From: Aristolochia californica
Taxonomy: Eukaryota; Streptophyta; Magnoliopsida; Piperales; Aristolochiaceae
DNA: 64,000 bases
Direction: 5' to 3'
NCBI GenBank assembly: GCA_029961685.1
Contig: JARWKL010000010.1
Span: 2,480,001-2,544,000 of the forward strand
A model generated the notes under the pieces. That model had not been told where the DNA came from. It made no database searches and saw only the letters and a program-made list of their open reading frames with translations. Below are positions 59,901 to 64,000 of this stretch, one piece after another. Position numbers and translations under genes: made by a program. The number at the start of each line of letters is the position of its first letter. The stretch's first letter is position 1.

Positions 59901-62900
59901 AATTGATAGAGTCCTTATATAATTAAACTTTAAGTCTCCTAATTACATTCCAACTCTAACTCTCTAAGATAAGCCTATCATGAAAAGATAACACAATCTA
60001 CTCGAGGTCCACTCTTCTTTAATCACGTGGACATAAGAGAGGAGGTTGGCTCGTGGTCTTATTTTTGTGGATCCCACATGATCTTCGAGCTCATGTTGAT
60101 AAGGTTACCAGCTCATGGTATCTTTGTGGGTCCCACTTGATCTTCTAACTTATTCCAACTTGTGCTTCTTATCTCCTAACTCGTGCCAGCTTGGGTGAGG
60201 ACTCTTCTTGGCATCCCACGTCCTCATGGTGGGTCCCACCAGCTCATGCAACCATGGTGGGTCTCACATTGTAATATTAACCAAGATTAGCAACTCAAAA
60301 AGTGAAGCACAAAAATGGTTTAAATTCAGATTTTCGCATGCAACAGGCTACTATAATGACCATTGATTCTTCCAGTGTGGATATCTCTCTATCTAAAAAG
60401 ATTGGATTGATAAATGGTTTATTGGGATAGAAAGTAGACTCACAGAGCTTTCTTTTGAGATAGAATTATCTATATAAATTCTCAGTCATGTTGGTACAAA
60501 CCCTTTAGAAAGTTGAGGGTTTTTTTTGCTGCTTCAGATATCGATTTCTCTTTGTTGAAAACTTTAATTGCAAAAATTCTTTTTTGTGTTGGAAATTAAA
60601 TCGAAAGATCTTTTTGAAAATATATAATTTTCTATATGGTAAGAGAGTGCAAAATCCAATGAAAACTCAGGAATTGGGAATGAATAAGACTAAAGGAAAA
60701 AACAAAAAAGACTCCAATGAAAACTCAGGAATTGGGAATGAATAGGAATGAATAAGACTAAAGGAAAAAACAAAAAAAACCTCATTTTTTTCTTTTTCTT
60801 TTTCTTCTTCTTCCTCCCTTTCTTCCCTATTTTCCTTCTCCTTTTCCATGTCAAATCTTTACCGGCTTTGATATATGTTGATTTCTAGGGCCTTCACATA
60901 AACACAAGAAAACTCAAGGGATGGAGAAAAGGTAACGAGAGGAGAAGAGGAGAGAAAAGAGGAAACTCTAGCTTTTGAGAGAGAGAGAGAGAGGAGAAGG
61001 GATACATTCCAAGAGGGAATGAGGCTCAAGAGGGTAGAGCTTGATGTTCGTCCCTATGCCTTTGGGCAGTATTTGTAGTTGTAGAGAGATGTTTACAATG
61101 TCAATAATACCCTTAGGACTATGCCTATTAAGGGAAAAAAAGACATAGAAGGACATATATCAGTTTGTATAATTACAAAGTCATACCACCTCGTATGGAA
61201 GAGTTGTCCTATTGACTGTAATACCACCCTACACACATCGGTATCTTTTAACAAAAATGATCATATTCTGCTATTCCCACAAGTTATATACCATCATAAT
61301 AACAAGAAATAAAATGAAATTACAGACTCCACCAACTTTAAGGAATAAAGTAAACTAAGAGGGACAAAATTATAGGAATGGAAAGTGACCTAAATGACCC
61401 TGGAGCTGTCCTTTTTAACTGGCTTCAATTTGAGAAGACACATTGGGTTAGGCATGAAATAATACATAGAGAGTAGTCAGATCACCAAGGGCTGCGTTAC
61501 AAGTGTGAGATGACAAGCAAGGAAGCATACTTCTTTGGATGCCCCAAAGCCCTATGTTTCTTTGGAAACATACTTCTACTTAAACTTATTTTATGCTTTT
61601 CTTCTGATCTTTGTCATGAAAATCAGGCCATGGAAAGAGTATATAGCCAGACCTGCTAGAGTAGACTGGGTGTTACTCTTTCTGCTAACAAAAGAAACTT
61701 ATTTTTGAAGTGCTCAAACCACAAAAGATTAGGATCCGAAAATGTTTAGTAGACTTACCACATAAAGAAGGGGGCAGCCAAGATATGAGGTGAGAAAGGA
61801 TGCTGATGACATCAAAATCCTTTATAGACAGCATCTTAATTGTTTATTCTTTCTTCTGCAAAGTATTGCCTGGCATTGCTATGGTTAACACATTTTTATT
61901 CTTATATGATATGTAAATTGATATAGACTAGTTTTAGCAGGAACACCACACAATTGTTTCCATTATTTATGAGTATCAATTCTTACCTAATATTTTACCA
62001 TTATCTGTCAGCTTCTATTCAAAGTTTCTCAAGATTTCGATGTTATATTAAATGTAACTTAGAATTACATAAACTGAGGTTTAAGTGTTGTTCTTGTTTG
62101 TTTTATTTCTATAGTTTATTATATACTGGAATATTCACTGACAAGTCAGATGCTTGCAGAAATAAATTTTGCTATGAGTGTATCTTCTGAGAGCAAGTTT
62201 TTTTTTTTTCTTTTGAAACTTTTCAGTGAAATGAACTTTTACAATTTTTTTGTGGAAGGTGTTATAGAAGTCATGGCACTTGATTAATGAAAGAAAAAAC
62301 TGGCTGTCAGTTTGCTGGGTTCTGTTTGTTGCAGTTGCAATAGACCTTAATGTCTAGAAATATAGCAGTTCTCTCTCTCTGTCATGGTTTCAAGGAACAC
62401 TTAATTTTTTGTTAGAACTATATTTTAACCCATTGAATGTGCTTCACTTCAATACTGTTCTGGTTGAAGACAGACTAATATGTCTTTAGTGATTTGTTAC
62501 TTTGTACCCAAATTCTTTGGTTTAATAGGTACTTGATCATTTATTCGAGAAATTGGATTTCAATAAAGAAAATCCTGGGTTACTTCCAACTAGGAGGTTC
62601 AGCCTGTCTTCTTGTATGGACCAGGAGGAACATCAGGATTCTGTTGACATAGGCCCATTTATCATGAAATCTAGAAGAAATCCAATATAACAAGTATTTT
62701 GCATTGCTTCATTTATGGTTTCAAGAAACCAAGGAAACTGAAAAAACTTGTGAATAATTTGCAGATTGTGGAGGCAATGTCCTTGCAGCAGCAAAGGATT
62801 CTTCTCTACTTTTGGTCGTCAGTGAAGTATTTACCTGTTGAGGGTTTCGGTGGCTTAGGTTCAAAGTTATACATTTTCAGGGCCGCAGATTCTGCTGACC

Positions 62901-63028
62901 GCCTGCCAACATCGCATACCTGCTTCTATCGCCTTTGTCTGCCTCCGTACCCATCTTTAGCCGTTATGCAGGACCGTATCAGTATAATTATCCAGGAGCA
63001 TGTCAGTCAAAGCTTTGGCATGTGGTAG
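47924..63028 (+). CDS. UPL5: HECT E3 ubiquitin-protein ligase UPL5 (3 exons)
   Basis: Exons 47924..49706, 52593..53182 and 62765..63028 join with GT-AG introns in phases 1 and 0 and give 878 residues, close to the roughly 870 of Arabidopsis UPL5. An N-terminal basic/acidic stretch (SKRKFDDY, 24-31) precedes a ubiquitin-like domain (about 87-162: FFVRMISGGNTVVVH, LIYRGKQLSWDQTLAECGVQ). The C-terminal HECT domain (about 520-878) contains RREFFPNP-type FFPNP at the first junction, VDPLHLEYFVFCGRLIG, ELCPGGKSINV, and the catalytic loop LPTSHTCFYRLCLPP with Cys844 as the expected thioester cysteine. The enzyme transfers ubiquitin from an E2 to substrates; the Arabidopsis protein is known to target the senescence factor WRKY53. 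Introns are 2886 and 9582 bp and packed with transposon relics. No frame break is seen in the exons. The upstream ORF may modulate translation. Confidence 0.95.
49707..49990 (+). repeat. 142-bp tandem duplication at the UPL5 exon 1 donor
   Basis: The first 142 bp of intron 1, beginning with the donor GTGAGATTAC, are repeated immediately downstream at 49849-49990. The second copy carries its own GTGAGATTAC. Confidence 0.9.
50421..50607 (+). repeat. 95-bp tandem duplication in UPL5 intron 1
   Basis: TATGTAGAAC/TTATTTTCCATTAGATTACC through ACAAACAAAAAGG occurs twice, starting at 50421 and 50516. Confidence 0.85.
52183..52301 (+). mobile_element. tRNA-derived SINE in UPL5 intron 1
   Basis: An A-box-like TGGCTCAATGG (52192-52202) and a B-box-like GGTCTTGAATTCAAGTC (52227-52243) are spaced as in a tRNA promoter, but the sequence does not fold as a complete tRNA. 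It continues into a short tail ending in an A-rich stretch (AAAAAGAAAAAA). This is the form of a plant SINE, about 120 bp. No target duplication was identified. Confidence 0.6.
53590..54660 (-). pseudogene. LINE relic, minus strand (zf-RVT and RNase H-like part)
   Basis: Minus strand, in order: a zf-RVT-like segment (NNQLIWTNDTSGLISNASSY, about 54650-54590), then about 300 bp further on WAPPQVDVLKFNFKGSLLGN (54090-54020) and VIRDYDSCITLSFSSPSD with AETQGYLIGLRI (54003-53890), the RVT_3 domain order. It lies within UPL5 intron 2, antisense to the gene, with stops and shifts. Confidence 0.7.
54720..56560 (+). pseudogene. L1-type LINE relic, plus strand (RT C-terminus to RNase H)
   Basis: Plus strand: YLGLPLFLGRP (54838-54870), GRSILVKPTLVGLPTYYRSF (54950 on), IEAIERRFLWLG, LINWDGVCKPKLLGGLNV (55110 on) and LWKFGNERDCMWKSII (55197-55244), the standard order at the end of plant L1 reverse transcriptases. 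It is followed by VKCGEGTSFWHNIWPGEACL (55287 on) and an RVT_3 remnant (ELRLYFQRFTTPLVVEGDST, 56300-56360). Many frameshifts. Embedded in UPL5 intron 2, sense orientation. Confidence 0.85.
56561..57690 (+). other. UPL5 intron 2 sequence without recognised element
   Basis: No coding domain or clear repeat was recognised. A fragment of LINE origin is possible given both neighbours. Confidence 0.3.
57691..58097 (+). pseudogene. RNase H-like (RVT_3) fragment in UPL5 intron 2
   Basis: Plus strand encodes AELQALRHGLLVFEDKFQGP then LHVEGDSNRVIDC, and after a frameshift CTWSRVPRETNSLGDSLARGGF. These are the middle and end of a LINE-type RNase H-like domain. Confidence 0.7.
58380..58554 (-). mobile_element. 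Partial Copia-type LTR (family R2), minus orientation
   Basis: Shares GGGAATGAGGCTCAAGAGG, AGAGCTTGATGTTCG and GAAGAGTTGTCCTATT with 60965-61253. On the minus strand it starts TGTTAAAAGACATCC at 58554, beside the polypurine tract AACTTGAGGGGGAG (58555-58568). Confidence 0.65.
58555..59160 (-). pseudogene. Internal 3' end of a Copia-type element in UPL5 intron 2
   Basis: Lies on the internal side of the R2 LTR/polypurine junction. It shows word-level similarity to 32618-33174, the corresponding part of another element. No pol domain is visible. Confidence 0.45.
59161..60654 (+). other. UPL5 intron 2, LTR-like debris
   Basis: AT-rich. Around 59860-59940 the minus strand has CTCTACTATAAATAGAAGTG (TATA-like) and a CTCTCTCTTTGCTTGAC tail, as in the U3/R part of a plant LTR. 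60030-60260 has repeated GGTGGGTCCCAC-type words. Boundaries cannot be set. Confidence 0.35.
60657..60781. repeat. Tandem duplication, about 60-70 bp, in UPL5 intron 2
   Basis: AATGAAAACTCAGGAATTGG through GACTAAAGGAAAAAACAAAA occurs twice; the second copy has an extra 10 bp (GAATAGGAAT). Confidence 0.85.
60965..61253 (-). mobile_element. Copia-type LTR (family R2), minus orientation
   Basis: On the minus strand it starts TGTTAAAAGATACCG at 61253 and matches the plus-strand LTR at 22778 through GACTTTGTAATTATACAAACT, TATTATTGACATTG and CATCTCTCTACAACTAC. No polypurine tract follows, so it may be a solo LTR. The far end in the GA-rich stretch near 60965 is approximate. Confidence 0.6.
61254..62764 (+). 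other. 3' part of UPL5 intron 2
   Basis: No transposon domain is recognised. Near the end is an exon-like open stretch at 62529-62690. The true acceptor TTTGCAG ends at 62764. Confidence 0.35.
62529..62690 (+). other. Exon-like open segment in UPL5 intron 2
   Basis: Following a consensus-like acceptor TTTAATAG, 53 codons are open to a TAA: VLDHLFEKLDFNKENPGLLP, then TRRFSLSSCMDQEEHQDSVD and onward. The composition is coding-like and unlike the T-rich intron. It does not belong to the HECT domain and I do not recognise it. Joined in phase 0 after exon 2 it would end the protein before the catalytic cysteine. Confidence 0.3.
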
Positions 63029-63707
63029 GATGTAGGACGCTGGAGAAGTGAAGACTTCATCTGGGTACATAAGATTATAGTTTCTGTACAGATGAATTAG
63101 ACTTTCTTTTAGCATTACTGTCTTAGCGGGGATAAGTAAACATCTTTCACTTTGTGTTTTTACATTATAGATTGTTCGTCTTACTGTGTAGATCTTTTTG
63201 GTTGTTTCAATGTAAATAGTATACATGAGCAGGGAAAGAATCAATTCCCGGGTGCTTCTGCTAGTGAACGTATCTGCTTCAAGGGAGAGTGCTTTTTGTA
63301 CCTGAAAAGCCTCCAGAGTTTTCGATATTTGTCCATGGTTATAACAGGGCTGACTGTGGGCTTGGTTTGGATGGGGACACCAAGACAGACGAAGAGTCGG
63401 GCATGACTCAAAGTGAAGACAAAGCCCGATAGATCTGTTCCAAAATCGTATTCTTCTCCTAACCATGCATTTTTTTATTTTTTATTTTTTGACATGTTTC
63501 AGTCTTTTCCCCAAATTCAGAAGTGGGTTCACTCTTACCTCTTTTAATGGCTTTAAACCCGACGTAAGTACTCTTACCCCAACCCACTATTTCATTCCTC
63601 AGAAAAGTGAATAGCAAGAGAGCGAGAGAGAATGTCTCCCTCCTCCCTTTCATTTTTAACTTTTCTTGGATTGAATTGTTCAATACTACTAGCTTAGAGC
63701 AAGTAGA
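63029..63707 (+). other. 3' flank of UPL5
   Basis: Probable UPL5 3' UTR in its first few hundred bases. Minus-strand frames here are shadows or chance. No other gene is seen. Confidence 0.4.
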
Positions 63708-64000
63708 TTAAAGGAGTCCTAATATGATTGCTTTCGTAAATATGACAACAACTTGACTGAGAAAAGCGTTTTCCATGCTTATAATATCAGCTAGTAATTT
63801 TTCCCGAATGAAATGGTAGATAGCCTCAATGTGTTTTATTCTTTCACAAATAACTGGATTTGATGCAATACGAATAATTGCTTGATTGTCACATTGGAGC
63901 TTCATAGGTAATTTCTTATGAAACCCAAGTTTAGAGTGAAAGGATTTCAACCATAACAATTTGTTGACTATATATGTCATAGTTTTGTACTTTACCTTTG
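63708..64000 (-). pseudogene. Copia RNase H relic at the window edge
   Basis: Minus strand: LLWLKSFHSKLGF, KLQCDNQAIIRIASNPVICE, RIKHIEAIYHFIREKLLADI and VVVIFTKAI, the conserved end of plant Ty1/Copia polyproteins. It is cut by the window end, so its upstream part lies outside. Confidence 0.8.

Noticed and set aside
1..64000. CRISPR array, operon or other bacterial system
   Set aside because: The window has spliced plant genes and retrotransposons; repeats seen are tandem duplications and LTRs with no spacer-repeat pattern.
1..64000. Specialised-metabolism gene cluster around the P450
   Set aside because: No terpene synthase, transferase or second P450 lies in the window; the neighbours are unrelated housekeeping or unknown genes.

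Overview
The window is nuclear DNA of a flowering plant, most likely a eudicot. The evidence is spliced genes with GT-AG introns, plant-specific gene families (a WNK11-type kinase, a CYP71-clan P450, a UPL5-type HECT ligase), AT-rich intergenic DNA, and abundant decayed Copia, Gypsy, LINE and SINE sequence. I cannot name the species. All exon models below were read by eye from frames and splice sites.

Layout. 1-2.1 kb: a two-exon WNK11-like kinase (+). 2.1-7 kb: AT-rich DNA without a recognisable protein gene, holding one copy of a dispersed LTR-like repeat. 7.07-11.9 kb: a seven-exon gene (-) for a DUF4504/UPF0739 protein. 12-18.7 kb: no gene seen, one MITE-like element. 18.75-19.05 kb: a single-exon gene (-) for a 98-residue plant protein. 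19.5-27.2 kb: a repeat block (MITE-like element, short LTR element, Copia LTRs and a Copia RT/RNase H relic). 28.0-29.7 kb: a two-exon CYP71-type P450 (-), bracketed by two copies of a diverged repeat. 30-43.5 kb: mostly transposon remains, including two tandem copies of an internally rearranged Gypsy chromovirus and a Copia relic interrupted by a TRIM; at 39.7-40.3 kb lies a coding-frame array of three 186-bp units. 43.7-45.4 kb: LINE RNase H-like fragments. 47.9-63.0 kb: a three-exon UPL5-type HECT ubiquitin ligase (+), with introns of about 2.9 and 9.6 kb full of LINE, SINE and LTR debris. 63.7-64 kb: the edge of another Copia RNase H relic.

The five protein-coding genes I trust (kinase, DUF4504 protein, small protein, P450, HECT ligase) have no evident shared pathway; this is ordinary plant gene order, not a cluster. 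I found no clear new biological system. The observations most worth checking are: two Gypsy copies that share the same deletion and the same insert between RNase H and integrase; their near-adjoining LTRs; a 142-bp duplication that repeats the UPL5 exon 1 splice donor; an exon-like ORF late in UPL5 intron 2; the 186-bp repeat ORF; and an LTR element whose LTRs contain different numbers of a roughly 57-bp unit.
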